A DNA stretch of 64,000 nt, taken from positions 558,001 to 622,000 of the forward strand of contig NZ_JABMCB010000202.1 in assembly GCF_013359935.1 (NCBI RefSeq). Direction: 5' to 3'. This stretch comes from Paenibacillus xylanilyticus (GTDB taxonomy: Bacteria; Bacillota; Bacilli; Paenibacillales; Paenibacillaceae). Shown here in pieces: positions 45,701 to 53,822 of the stretch. Each line of letters opens with the position of its first letter. Within the stretch, counting starts at the first letter, position 1. The translations under genes and the position numbers were made by a program. Under the pieces are notes generated by a model. The model worked only from the letters and a program-made list of their open reading frames with translations. It was not told where the DNA came from and searched no databases.

Positions 45701-45822
45701 GTTTCTGCGTGTACTGCAGGCAAGGAGGAAAATGGCATTCCCGTTGCCAGAATCATGCTGCTTAGCACAGCGATGGAAACACTTCGCTGAAATATCCTTC
45801 TTCTGTTCAATTTAACCCGCAT
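39715..45822 (-). CDS. Giant S-layer-anchored protein with lamin-tail, Ig-like and metallophosphoesterase modules
   Basis: 2035 aa. A signal peptide ends near AVHAET (residue 39). Two lamin-tail (LTD) domains begin with LLITEMVPDTTNV (about 165) and LLITELVPNTTNI (about 457), each containing a YEFVEVYNNTD/YEYIEVYNNTD core. Ig/FN3-like modules alternate with them. A calcineurin-type phosphoesterase occupies about 1265-1510: WMSDTQYYSQ (Gln replaces the usual His), HTGDVVD, AGNHDVGH, SGHYHDAEL. A Gly/Thr-rich linker (about 1615-1650) leads to three SLH repeats (about 1840-2035). GGAG touches ATG 45822, so the TTG at 45810 may be the real start. Likely a cell-surface phosphoesterase or nuclease. 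Confidence 0.92.
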   Translation of the reverse strand: MRVKLNRRRIFQRSVSIAVLSSMILATGMPFSSLPAVHAETVSLTDSGEQTQFQQAVNVQVNHTASDWITEMQNYTVTATVYGTDQLLTGRISFSVDGQMFAPVELGPVEQQPGTYAGDIPGEALVGSELNYSIDIVDYEGKTIHSASYSTRIRPSMSPMQQNTGPELLITEMVPDTTNVPNVSSDAYEFVEVYNNTDHDINFKDYVFFYNNKDTWKTGEGTDIIVPARSPIVFWILNGSNNHLTTEQFNENFGTTLIEGDRLFRIEGGGGMANGSLRSLVIKNQTNESIVSAAYEPAHVKADMGIFFKHPAAGSTQMSVMENSGGIPATPGVIDLAQAVPPVVEEGSQTEIVHAVPKVPLEIQDFEVKAQVKNLGTNPDGTKPAVKLLYKTPSQHRYTVTTMTNVTNTDDYTATIPASVLTAPELEYRIQAGNLDIPYSAQVHMDAFDPSKAPTLLITELVPNTTNITGTSTDAYEYIEVYNNTDQPVNFKNYSLYYRYPDKGPSADVEWGAVHPDFVIPAQQSVVFWIKNSANASYSENDFNLFYQTSLIPNVTLQSIPSDGMANSGRRALVIKTNTGKEISSAYYDADQAYEDGTKGDETKEDRAITYAYPVNGSTMMIKSSSGVLAPSPGSILPEQVPSEPVHIDLDVVPPTVQDLTNMTEADQSKGLELTLDASDDREVTSVEVFVRSDKQAEYTAHRLTEDYDDMLYHYTMTSADLIGRKTIEYYFVASDGVNESRTKTTSISVTGGVSDEPLRLNVNDQDTINGVYTIKGTSQMAGTDIALSIDGEVLPEDDTFAALEHDAYFVFEAVNVDYYFKNAVTMGPSELEDKSILYTFMEPITTYTTLSYPIDSERLAQGDNVIYIRAGSKTSPFDERPEENKDDFEVKNVRLLLADGTEIWDPAYAEKEKQIKMGDSAGKSESIGFHFDLKPELLKAKAYAWDTTHIPDGTHEVAVTDGAEHVTAKVMVDNTAPEITPTVEEGKEYRGDFVIDAEINDAIAGMDKVSVKLDGKEIVLPLRTSSGQMQAGKHTLEIQATDKLGNVAERTVNFEIPDENPLPPELVSPKQNQTNVGSDANLTVKVQDPSNDDMDVTFYRGYKYDGSRAEGFTGYMNTSVTEPPKEMTPSGEKAMNAEDYRKIAEIDGIYLVNDSVEQFPYQRFEVKIDPSVKSTDRVEIEWQGKSLEDRKVSLYAWSMSEQKWNPLDQVIAGTGDFELKAVVKAGDYAKDHIIQVMVQDELVEKAETTGSKPTPESQDPYDFSFVWMSDTQYYSQSYPQIYQNIVNWIAGQKENMNIKYVIHTGDVVDKADQEYQWIEADKNMKVLEDASIPYGVLAGNHDVGHQDNDYAKFQQYFGEDRFKNNQVFGGSYENNRGHYDLVSANGNDFVIVYMGWGLGEEEIEWMNEIVSKYPERKAILCLHEYLLVSNNRSPIADQIYEKVVKPNKNVIAALSGHYHDAELKVDQLDDNGDGIPDRNVYQMLADYQGAAEGGLGYIRLMQFDMANNKLHIKTYSPYLDDYNYHDPETEQGKDEFSLDLGLAPTTKRVATDYIGVQVYTDQEIGSKANIASGQEASVDWKRLSNENYYQWYAKAEDKYSGSALSDIWGFHTGTSSPGEQTPGNGGGTGNGTGNQGTPTDSSNESNPPAAISSNGRITLGASSDGTYRADSHEMEQAVTSASGGKVVVSLEDKQEPDGQFDVYLPAEAVKKAKTSGLSIVISMSALEVTIPAASMPQQWGGADQLLLRMTTLMNDDMKQLLSDRLSESQHYSRTEIGQSLRMFMLQGENETEVKVFGSPVKLERTLTAEQQKQIQSEYAGVYLLGKEIEYKGGRFGSGTVTFEADHPGLFAILEYHKQFKDMKDSWAERYVNTLVAKHLIQGMDNENYGPALQVSRGDFITLIMRAAGLSSSEKTVGYTDVSADAYYAAAVAEATKLGIVQGSGNLFRPKDSISREEAAVILMRASEVLFDVQQADIVKSSFSDQIQVSSWAKEAVQHVNGLGLMTGKAHLRFDPKSKVTRAEMAKIVYMLINN

Positions 45823-46013
45823 CTCCTTTTATTCCATTTTGGTTTGCTCTAAGTAAACAAGCATTCTCTATCATAAAAGGTATTTGTTAGAAGAGTACAC
45901 TCGCAAAGTAAATAGAGAGTTAAGCCTACCTTATACTGGTCCACTATCCAAATATTCAAATACTTTTATATCCGTGTGAAATCCAGAACGACTTTCATCG
46001 CTTCATAGCCAAA

Positions 46014-46039
46014 AGCCCCTTCCGTCTTCCGGAGGGGCT
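46014..46039 (-). terminator. Intrinsic terminator after the Sm-like gene
   Basis: Stem AGCCCCT / AGGGGCT, strengthened by inner CCGG/TCCG pairing, 11 bp after the stop; tail TTTTGGC on the minus strand. Confidence 0.75.
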
Positions 46040-46049
46040 GGATACTGGA

Positions 46050-46580
46050 TTATTCCTCTTCCTCTTCTGCCTGCTGGCTAGGCGGAGCCATTAGTCCTTG
46101 TACCGCACCCATAAACGGCTGGATGGACTTGATCATGCCGTAACCCATTTTCACGACAGGCACAAATCGCTGGATCATGCCGAACAAACGCAAACCACCA
46201 CCAAGCATGCCTCCAGCCGAAGCAGCCCCGCCCAGACCGCCGAAACCGCCTAACAACGAGCCCATCATGGGTAAAAAGGATGATACTTGTGCACGAGATG
46301 CTGTACGTGATCGCATAGATGACTTGCGCATGCTGTTCACCCGTTTCCGACTCGGCGAAGATTTGCCTTTGCCGCTCGAACCAGCTTTTCGTTTAGCAGC
46401 ATGGGAACTCCCAGCTCCTGTTGCCGGACGTGACATTTTTCCTCCATTGGTAAGTACCACGCCTCCGCTGCTCACCCTAGAGATGTAACCGATGTATGTT
46501 TCACCGTTATGAAGAGTCACACAGACCGGCCGATCCTTATACCTCTTTGCCTTTACACGTATTTCATTGGTTTTAGCCAT
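46050..46580 (-). CDS. Unknown protein with Sm-like start, basic Ser-rich linker and Gly-rich hydrophobic region
   Basis: 176 aa, family not recognised. Residues 8-45 (RVKAKRYKDRPVCVTLHNGE then TYIGYISRVSSGGVVLTNGG) look like an Sm/Hfq-type beta barrel: a short strand, then L-x-NGE and G-x-I followed by V-L. Residues 46-95 are a Lys/Arg/Ser-rich linker. Residues 100-140 are Gly/Met-rich and hydrophobic (FLPMMGSLLGGFGGLGGAAS, then GGMLGGGLRLFGM), perhaps membrane-interacting. The C-terminus is five glutamates. GAGGTG precedes the ATG. It might bind RNA or coat a surface such as the spore; none of this is shown. Confidence 0.7.
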   Translation of the reverse strand: MAKTNEIRVKAKRYKDRPVCVTLHNGETYIGYISRVSSGGVVLTNGGKMSRPATGAGSSHAAKRKAGSSGKGKSSPSRKRVNSMRKSSMRSRTASRAQVSSFLPMMGSLLGGFGGLGGAASAGGMLGGGLRLFGMIQRFVPVVKMGYGMIKSIQPFMGAVQGLMAPPSQQAEEEEE

Positions 46581-46732
46581 GGAATATCACCTCAATCCGC
46601 TGATCTGCTATAGTCTACGCGCTGGGTGGACTGCTTGACTGTGCGAATAGGACATCCGCGTGCCGAAAAAGGATTGACAAATGAAACTTGCGCCTCATCA
46701 AGATTAGGTAAAGGTTCGTAAGCATTGAAAAT

Positions 46733-46762
46733 AAAAAAAGGCCCTTCTGTAATGAAGGGACC
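46733..46762 (-). terminator. Intrinsic terminator after the SUMF1-like gene
   Basis: Stem GGCCCTTC / GAAGGGACC (one bulge) followed on the minus strand by TTTTTTTA, directly at the stop codon. Confidence 0.8.
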
Positions 46763-46764
46763 GA

Positions 46765-47604
46765 TTATTTTCCTCTTACGACTCGAAAACCCTGATCGGG
46801 TCCAAACCCATTTGCATCGAATTTTCCCGGAAAGGAAATTTCATTGTTGTTAACACCGCCAATCCAGCCACCTCCCTTGACCACACGCCAAGTGTTCTCC
46901 GGGCTTTCGGGATGACTGTACCAGTCCCAGCACCATTCTCTCACATTTCCAGACATATCGTGGATTCCTAACTCGTTTGCCTTCAGCGTCCCCACTTTTT
47001 TCGTTTGGTTCCGATTATTCTCGATGGCCGGCCAGCTCCAGTCTCCGGTTAATAGCTTGTCCCCAGCATTGACCCAGTACCACGCCACTTCGTCAGGATT
47101 ATTGCTTCCACTGTAGACATAGTTCAGACTTTTTTTACCCCCGCTTGCGGCATATTCCCACTCCGCTTCTGTAGGCAAGCGATATCCATCAGCACCTTCA
47201 TTAATGGTAATAGTCCATTTTAAATGGTCGTTTTCATTCTTATTGTTTGTATCCGTCGTATTCTTGTCGATCTCATAATAAGGTTTCAGGTTTTCCTTGA
47301 TGCTTCGTTGGTTGCAATATTCCACCGCATCATACCAGCTCACCATTTCAACCGGCAAATCATCTCCTTTGAAACCGGACGGATTCTCGCCCATAATGTC
47401 CTGCCATTCCTTCTGAGTCACTTCGTATTTCCCAATATAAAAATCGGACAGCGTTATGTTCTTGCCACTAAAAGTGGACTTGTTATTCTTAAACGTCCCA
47501 CCCTCCACAAAAACAAGATGATCGCCAACACCGGTGCCGGTTGTTGAACAAGCGCTCAGGCCAGCGACTGCAATGATTAAAAGAACGACCAACCACTTCT
47601 TCAT
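46765..47604 (-). CDS. SUMF1/formylglycine-enzyme-like lipoprotein
   Basis: The 279-aa protein has a lipoprotein signal with lipobox LSAC (Cys19). The rest is the SUMF1 (FGE-sulfatase) fold: FYIGKYEVTQKEWQDIMGENPS, LPVEMVSWYDAVEYCNQ, YRLPTEAEWEYAASGG, NELGIHDMSGNVREWCWDWY and a C-terminal GGGWIGG ... GFRVVRG. The C-terminal active-site cysteines of true formylglycine-generating enzymes are absent, so it is probably a binding or accessory member, anchored outside the membrane. AGGAG precedes the ATG. Confidence 0.85.
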   Translation of the reverse strand: MKKWLVVLLIIAVAGLSACSTTGTGVGDHLVFVEGGTFKNNKSTFSGKNITLSDFYIGKYEVTQKEWQDIMGENPSGFKGDDLPVEMVSWYDAVEYCNQRSIKENLKPYYEIDKNTTDTNNKNENDHLKWTITINEGADGYRLPTEAEWEYAASGGKKSLNYVYSGSNNPDEVAWYWVNAGDKLLTGDWSWPAIENNRNQTKKVGTLKANELGIHDMSGNVREWCWDWYSHPESPENTWRVVKGGGWIGGVNNNEISFPGKFDANGFGPDQGFRVVRGK

Positions 47605-47634
47605 TCAAATGTCTCCTTTCGATCCGTAAATTGA

Positions 47635-47665
47635 AAGCAAGACAGGCTGTCAACCTGTCCTGCTT
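47635..47665 (-). terminator. Intrinsic terminator after the GH11 xylanase
   Basis: Stem AAGCAGGACAGG / CCTGTCTTGCTT, tail TCAATTT on the minus strand, about 65 bp after the xylanase stop. Confidence 0.7.
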
Positions 47666-47729
47666 GAGTCTGTCCTAGAAGGTATGCGTTACAATAGCCT
47701 CCTGGTTCAATTGAAAGAGTCAACGAAAG

Positions 47730-48365
47730 TTACCAGACCGTCACATTAGAGCTTCCGCTGCTTTGATATCCTTCTGTCGCCATTACCTGATAGGACCAGC
47801 TGTTGCCCAGATACATCCCTTTACTTGCCCAGGCATTCACGTGATTACTAAACGTAATCGTAGAGTTTACTCCAATAGGCCGCTTGGTTTGTCTGACACT
47901 CCAATACTGAGGGAAGGTTTGCGTACCATCAATCGAAGGTGCATTGTATCTCATCGTTGTATAGATGTCGTATGTGCCGCCATCACTGTTTACCGTACCT
48001 TTGTATGTTCCGGTTGGACGATATGTCCCCCAGTTGTCCACCACGTAATACTCAATAAGTGCATTTCTGGTCCAGCCGTAAAAGGTCAAGTATCCGTTAC
48101 CGGAAGGAGAAAATACGCCGGCATTGTAGTTGACTACCCGATTTGGCGTACCGTATGTCCACCCTTTCCCGACAACAAAATTCCCGGTGTTCTGCCAGGT
48201 TACACTGTAATTTCCGCCAGAGCCATTCACGGCATTGACCGTTCCTCCGCCATCTGTCCAATTCTGCCAATAATCTGTCGCCGCACTTGATGTAGCGGCA
48301 AATACTCCGAAACTCATGGAAGCTGCAAGAACGACCGTCAACAATTTTTTGCTGAATTTGAACAT
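47730..48365 (-). CDS. xynA: Secreted GH11 endo-1,4-beta-xylanase
   Basis: The 211-aa protein has a signal peptide ([20 protein letters not shown]-like, ending SSAAT near residue 28) and a single jelly-roll GH11 domain starting [19 protein letters not shown]. The two catalytic glutamates are in [13 protein letters not shown] (nucleophile) and [10 protein letters not shown] (acid/base), with the thumb loop around [18 protein letters not shown]. It matches the small Bacillus/Paenibacillus xylanase A type and cuts xylan outside the cell. AGGAGG precedes the ATG. The esterase gene lies 89 bp upstream on the same strand. Confidence 0.97.
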   Translation of the reverse strand: MFKFSKKLLTVVLAASMSFGVFAATSSAATDYWQNWTDGGGTVNAVNGSGGNYSVTWQNTGNFVVGKGWTYGTPNRVVNYNAGVFSPSGNGYLTFYGWTRNALIEYYVVDNWGTYRPTGTYKGTVNSDGGTYDIYTTMRYNAPSIDGTQTFPQYWSVRQTKRPIGVNSTITFSNHVNAWASKGMYLGNSWSYQVMATEGYQSSGSSNVTVW

Positions 48366-48454
48366 GGTAGAATACCTCCTGATATTTAAATGGATTTAGT
48401 ACTGACCATATGCCGATTTTCATTTCCCTGGGTCTGGGTATTTCATGGATCAGA

Positions 48455-49312
<858 letters not shown>

Positions 49313-49456
49313 CTATCCCCATACCCTCCTGTCATTTGGATGGTAGCTGTGGTACAGAAGATTCCAGCGCTTCTCAAGTACGCAAGTACGCTATAATCGA
49401 GGTTCATCAATAGCTTGTTATTTGAAGCAATCGCTTCCAACATTAGGCTTTCGTAG

Positions 49457-49696
49457 CCCCTCCCCCGGGTCTTTCTCCAGTGTTGTTATTGCAACTTTGA
49501 CAATGAAGATATCCGAATAAACGGTGTCTTCGGTGCAGATCCCGGTCATCACGTCCAATTTCCAACTGTTACAGCATCACCATCCTTTCCGCAGGATTTT
49601 ACAATCCAAGAAAAGCATGTTGAAGGAGTCAAAACTTCAGATATATCAGTATCAAACGTACTCCTTCTCTCAAAGTGTAGCGCTTACATATTTTAA
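49457..49696 (+). pseudogene. Coding-like remnant without start
   Basis: An open plus-strand frame of about 80 codons reads, in part, NEDIRINGVFGADPGHHVQF then PTVTASPSFPQDFTIQEKHV. It looks protein-like but has no plausible ribosome site, and an in-frame stop directly precedes it. I do not recognise a family. It may be the decayed tail of an old gene, or chance. Confidence 0.2.
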
Positions 49697-49946
49697 CAGC
49701 AACCTGATAAAGTATAGGACTTGCTTACCGAGCTGCCCTGACCGATCTGTGTAGACAATTATATTGTCGTGCTTGCACGATTATAGAACATCTTTTGGCA
49801 CACAGTCCATGAGGGACGCCCGCATAAACCATTTTTTGTCTGATGCCATCCATAAGGTCGAACCGCTTTAGCAAAGACGTTTTTATGTAAATCAGGATGC
49901 ATGGTTGGCAAAATCCGCTCGTTTAAGGGAAATAAGGATCTATATA

Positions 49947-49960
49947 TTAAAGCGCTTACA
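49947..49960. promoter_or_regulatory. cre-like site (CcpA)
   Basis: TTAAAGCGCTTACA fits the catabolite-response consensus TGWAARCGYTWNCA except at position 2. It lies in the gap between the intracellular xylan operon and the secreted xylanase genes. Confidence 0.4.
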
Positions 49961-50108
49961 TAAAAAGAGGGTAAAATAGTACAGCTTGCTTCTTACACTC
50001 TAAACTTCAAAACCGTGCCTGTGCCCTTGAAACAAACGACCAATCAAGGGCATCTTAAAGGCCACGATTATAGGTATTTCCGCCATTCATGCAGTACCTT
50101 TAGTTTTG

Positions 50109-51095
50109 TCACTTCTCCGGATAGGGATCAATCATACGAATCGTACCGTCCGAATTGTACGTCAGTTCGGCCAATTTTACGCAGCGTTTGTAGTCGATGC
50201 CTCCAGAAAGAGAACAATCATGATAGAACAAGTACCATTTCTCTTGAAATTGAACAATGGAGTGATGCGTTGTCCAACCCGAAACAGGCGGCAGGATGGT
50301 TCCCTGGAACGTAAATGGTCCCATTGGGCTGTCTCCGATGGCATACACCAGCTTGTGCGTCGTTCCCGTCGAGTAGGACAGATAATATTTGCCATTATAC
50401 TTGTGCATCCATGGCCCTTCGAAATATCTGCAATCCTCGTTACCTGCAGTCAGTGGCTTTCCTTCCTGATCGACGATAAGAATTTCCATCGCCTCCGAAG
50501 CCATTGAGAGCATATCCTCGCTCAGCTTTGCAATTCTTGGACCGAGCGCAGGTGCATCCGAAGCAGGGCCTTCTGCATGTTCTACATAACTACCTGTCTG
50601 CCACTTCTCCAATTGTCCGCCCCACAGCCCGCCGAAGAGCATATAGGACTGTTCATCCTCGTCAATGAAGACGGCAGGATCAATGCTGAAGCTACCATCA
50701 ATATAATGCTCCTCCGGCTTGAACGGACCTGCCGGTGATGGTGATGTAGCCACGCCGATGCGAAAAATGCCTTCATGGTCTCTCGCAGGAAAAAACAAGT
50801 AATACGTGCCGTTTTTAAATGCGGCATCCGGCGCCCACATCTGACGGGACGCCCATGGAACATCCTTCACATGCAGTGCCTCGCCATGATCCGTCACGGG
50901 TGAATCCGGGCCAGCCATGGATAGAACATGGTAATCTTCCATTTTGTATTGATCTCCATTGTCATTCACCGGACCATCGTGATCCAGATCATGGGAAGGG
51001 TAAATATAGAGGCGATCCTCGAATACATGCGCTGACGGATCGGCAGTGAAAATATGAGTGACTAGAGGTTGATGCATGTTAGATAATTTGGACAT
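50109..51095 (-). CDS. GH43 family arabinofuranosidase/xylosidase, intracellular
   Basis: About 328 aa, a five-bladed GH43 propeller without signal peptide. The catalytic base is in FTADPSAHVFEDRLYIYPSHD, the modulating aspartate in FSIDPAVFIDEDEQSYML, and the acid glutamate in CRYFEGPWMHKYNGKYYLSYS. It would remove arabinose or xylose from imported oligosaccharides. ATG 51095 is chosen, eight bases after GGAAGGAG. It is the last gene of the xylan operon, 85 bp after the GH10 gene. Confidence 0.9.
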   Translation of the reverse strand: MSKLSNMHQPLVTHIFTADPSAHVFEDRLYIYPSHDLDHDGPVNDNGDQYKMEDYHVLSMAGPDSPVTDHGEALHVKDVPWASRQMWAPDAAFKNGTYYLFFPARDHEGIFRIGVATSPSPAGPFKPEEHYIDGSFSIDPAVFIDEDEQSYMLFGGLWGGQLEKWQTGSYVEHAEGPASDAPALGPRIAKLSEDMLSMASEAMEILIVDQEGKPLTAGNEDCRYFEGPWMHKYNGKYYLSYSTGTTHKLVYAIGDSPMGPFTFQGTILPPVSGWTTHHSIVQFQEKWYLFYHDCSLSGGIDYKRCVKLAELTYNSDGTIRMIDPYPEK

Positions 51096-51179
51096 CCCAA
51101 TGACTCCTTCCATAAAATATACTATTGAGCCCATCTCTACCGATGTAAAACTGATTCATGATGCTTCATTAGTCCATGT

Positions 51180-52202
51180 TTACTTGGGCGCAGCTATTTG
51201 GGCAACACGCTGATAGGCTTCCTTGGGACGCTGTGCCTCATCGAACAAGAATGGCCAGTTTTTCCGTCCCCGAACAGGGAAATGATCCAGCCAGGTATAA
51301 TCATCAGCAGCCCCCCAGAATGTCACGGCACTAATGTGTTCACTGTATTCGTGAAGCAGGCGGAATATGGATTCATATCGTTCGGCTTGCAACTCCAGCA
51401 TGTCCTGCGTGGGCTGAACCAGATCCGTACGTCTGTCCTCGAAGCGGAACATCGACACATCCAGTTCGGTCAGCTGAAGCTGTACGCCAAGCTGCGCATA
51501 CCTCTCAATCGCGGCACGCATTTGGTCCAGAGAAGGATCGAATAAATTCCAGTGCGCCTGCAAACCGACGCCATGAATCGGTACGCCTTGATCCAGCAGC
51601 GAACGAACGAGCCGATAGATGCGCTCCCGCTTATGCGGATTGGACTCGTTGTAGTCGTTGTAGAACAAGAGCGCCTGCGGATCTGCTTCATGGGCGAATT
51701 CGAATGCTTTCGCGATGAAGTCCTCTCCGGCAATATCCAGCCATTTGGAAGGCCGCAGAAATGCGCTCTCATCGTTCGCATCATCGGATATAACTTCATT
51801 CACGACATCCCAGCAATAGATAACGTCCTTATATCGGCCAACCACGGTCTGAATGTGTGATTGGAGCCGCGCCAACAATACGTCACGCTCCGCAAGACCG
51901 CCCTTATCATTCTCAAACAGCCAATCCGGGGTCTGGTTATGCCACACTAATGTGTGGCCACGAAGCGCCATGCCTTGCTCTCTGGCAAATGCAGCAATGA
52001 CGTCTGCGTCTTCAAACGTGTACAACTCCTCCTGTGGATGCACGCTGGAGAATTTCATTTCATTCTCAGCTGTTATACTGTTAAAGTGATACGCAAGAAG
52101 TGATTTCTGACTTTCGATCGTTCTCGTATTCACTGCTGCTCCGATGTGAAAAGCATCCTTGTACAATGTCTTCAATGGAGTCTCTGCTCGCAACGTAGTC
52201 AT
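51180..52202 (-). CDS. Intracellular GH10 endo-1,4-beta-xylanase
   Basis: The 340-aa GH10 barrel has no signal peptide: FHIGAAVNTRTI, ITAENEMKFSSVHP, LRGHTLVWHNQTPDWLF, acid/base glutamate in CWDVVNEVISDD, and nucleophile in LQLTELDVSMF. It resembles XynA2-type enzymes that work inside the cell on imported xylo- or aldouronate-oligosaccharides. GAGGAGGG precedes the ATG. It lies between two GH43 genes of the same operon. Confidence 0.95.
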   Translation of the reverse strand: MTTLRAETPLKTLYKDAFHIGAAVNTRTIESQKSLLAYHFNSITAENEMKFSSVHPQEELYTFEDADVIAAFAREQGMALRGHTLVWHNQTPDWLFENDKGGLAERDVLLARLQSHIQTVVGRYKDVIYCWDVVNEVISDDANDESAFLRPSKWLDIAGEDFIAKAFEFAHEADPQALLFYNDYNESNPHKRERIYRLVRSLLDQGVPIHGVGLQAHWNLFDPSLDQMRAAIERYAQLGVQLQLTELDVSMFRFEDRRTDLVQPTQDMLELQAERYESIFRLLHEYSEHISAVTFWGAADDYTWLDHFPVRGRKNWPFLFDEAQRPKEAYQRVAQIAAPK

Positions 52203-52265
52203 GATTTCCCTCCTCTATATTGCCGAATCCTCTCACTCCTGTGGCTCCTGTACGAATCCTAAGAG

Positions 52266-53822
52266 CTAGATCACATACTCGAACCAGTCAAAGCGGGCAG
52301 GCGTGCGGCTAGCCTGGCCATTGCCGGTAGCATACAGCCCGACCACCGCTCCGGTAAAGCACATTTTATGCACAAAATCCTCCGGAGAAATGGCCCGTGC
52401 GGCACCTGAGCCCACGCTTAACCAGTTCTCTCCATCCGCGGAGCAACTAAGCTTATATTCCTTTTCTGTCGATTCGATTCGGAGCCGCAGCACGTCCGCT
52501 TCGGTCTCGCTCTCATGCACGATTCTCGACTCTCCACGTACCGTTAGGCGGGCAAAGATCATGTTGCGTCCTTCCGATCGCCTTACCCCAAGCTCATAAT
52601 GTGCATCCTCATCCCGGCGGATGCATAATCCAGCTTCTTCACCATCGGCAGCTGGCACAAATGACATGCTAGCTGTAAAGCTGGCTTGAAGATGCTGCTG
52701 TCTCCGGCCAATAAATGTAATCTGACCAACGTCACTGAGACCTGACTCCTGACCATACAATGTCAGGAAACCTGGTTTTTCCGTAATGGAGCATGCCCCT
52801 TCTGACGGATTGCGCACAAACAGCCACTGAGGCCCAAGCTCTGCATCAAAGTCTTCACGGCCCTCCACGATTGAAGCGTGGCTCTCCGGTATGGCAGGCA
52901 CTGTCATCGGCAGGCGCTGTACAACCATGTCCAGACTTACCGTTCCTTCATTGTTGTCAATGTGCGGCCAGCCTTCGTTCCAAATGACCGGTGCGAGGAA
53001 CGTTTCCCTTCCGAGCACACTGTACCCCTCCTCCGTCAATCGAACGCCAAGGAATACGGCCCACCAGTCGCCGTGATGATCCTCCACCAGATCGGCATGA
53101 CCCAGATACTGGATGGGATGATCCAGATTGCGGTGAGTCAGGATGGGTTCGGGATAGCGTTCAAAGGGCCCGTAAGGCTTGTCACTTCGGCCGATGATTT
53201 CCCGATGTTCTTTGGCTGTCCCGCCGGAAGCAGACATCATATAATACATGCCGTTGATTTTGTACAAATGCGGCCCTTCGGTCCAAGGCCCGCCATCCCC
53301 ATGCCAGACGACTTGTGGTTCAGAAAGTGCTTCTCCCGTCGCAATATCGATCTCGTACTGAATGGCGTGTGAATTGTAATCCGCACCTTGCTGTGCAGTA
53401 ACATACACTTTGCCGTCATCATCAAAAAACAGAGATGGGTCAATTCCACCGTAAGGTATACGAATTGGTTCGGACCACGGTCCGGCAGGATTGGTTGCCG
53501 TGACGTAGAAATTCCCGATGCCCCTCACGTCAGTTGTTATCATATAAAACGTGCCTTGGTAATAACGCAGCGCAGGAGCATAGATCCCGTCCGAGCTCTT
53601 CTGATCGGTCAAATCAAGCTGACTCATCCGGTCCAATACATTTCCGATCTGCTCCCAATGAATCAGATCCCGGCTCCGAAAAATCGGCACACCGGGAAAA
53701 TACTCAAACGAACTGCAAACAAGGTAAAAGTAATCTTCTGCTTTTACAATGCTCGGATCCGGATAAAATCCGGGAAGGATCGGGTTGGCATAATGAATTG
53801 TCTGCGATTGAAGCTGTGGCAT
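52266..53822 (-). CDS. xynB: GH43 beta-xylosidase
   Basis: The 518-aa protein has the GH43 propeller in residues 1-315: YANPILPGFYPDPSIVKAED (catalytic Asp), GGIDPSLFFDDDGKVYVT, and GPWTEGPHLYKINGMYYMMSA (catalytic Glu). A C-terminal beta-sandwich (DFDAELGPQWLFVRNPSEGACS onward) is the domain typical of XynB-type beta-xylosidases and completes the active site. It splits xylobiose and short xylo-oligomers to xylose inside the cell. Its ATG overlaps the stop of the permease gene by one base, so it is translationally coupled to the importer. Confidence 0.94.
   Translation of the reverse strand: MPQLQSQTIHYANPILPGFYPDPSIVKAEDYFYLVCSSFEYFPGVPIFRSRDLIHWEQIGNVLDRMSQLDLTDQKSSDGIYAPALRYYQGTFYMITTDVRGIGNFYVTATNPAGPWSEPIRIPYGGIDPSLFFDDDGKVYVTAQQGADYNSHAIQYEIDIATGEALSEPQVVWHGDGGPWTEGPHLYKINGMYYMMSASGGTAKEHREIIGRSDKPYGPFERYPEPILTHRNLDHPIQYLGHADLVEDHHGDWWAVFLGVRLTEEGYSVLGRETFLAPVIWNEGWPHIDNNEGTVSLDMVVQRLPMTVPAIPESHASIVEGREDFDAELGPQWLFVRNPSEGACSITEKPGFLTLYGQESGLSDVGQITFIGRRQQHLQASFTASMSFVPAADGEEAGLCIRRDEDAHYELGVRRSEGRNMIFARLTVRGESRIVHESETEADVLRLRIESTEKEYKLSCSADGENWLSVGSGAARAISPEDFVHKMCFTGAVVGLYATGNGQASRTPARFDWFEYVI

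Noticed and set aside
39715-45822. Open plus-strand frames of 60-174 codons opposite the giant surface protein
   Set aside because: Composition is that of reverse-complement shadows; the minus-strand frame has continuous domains.
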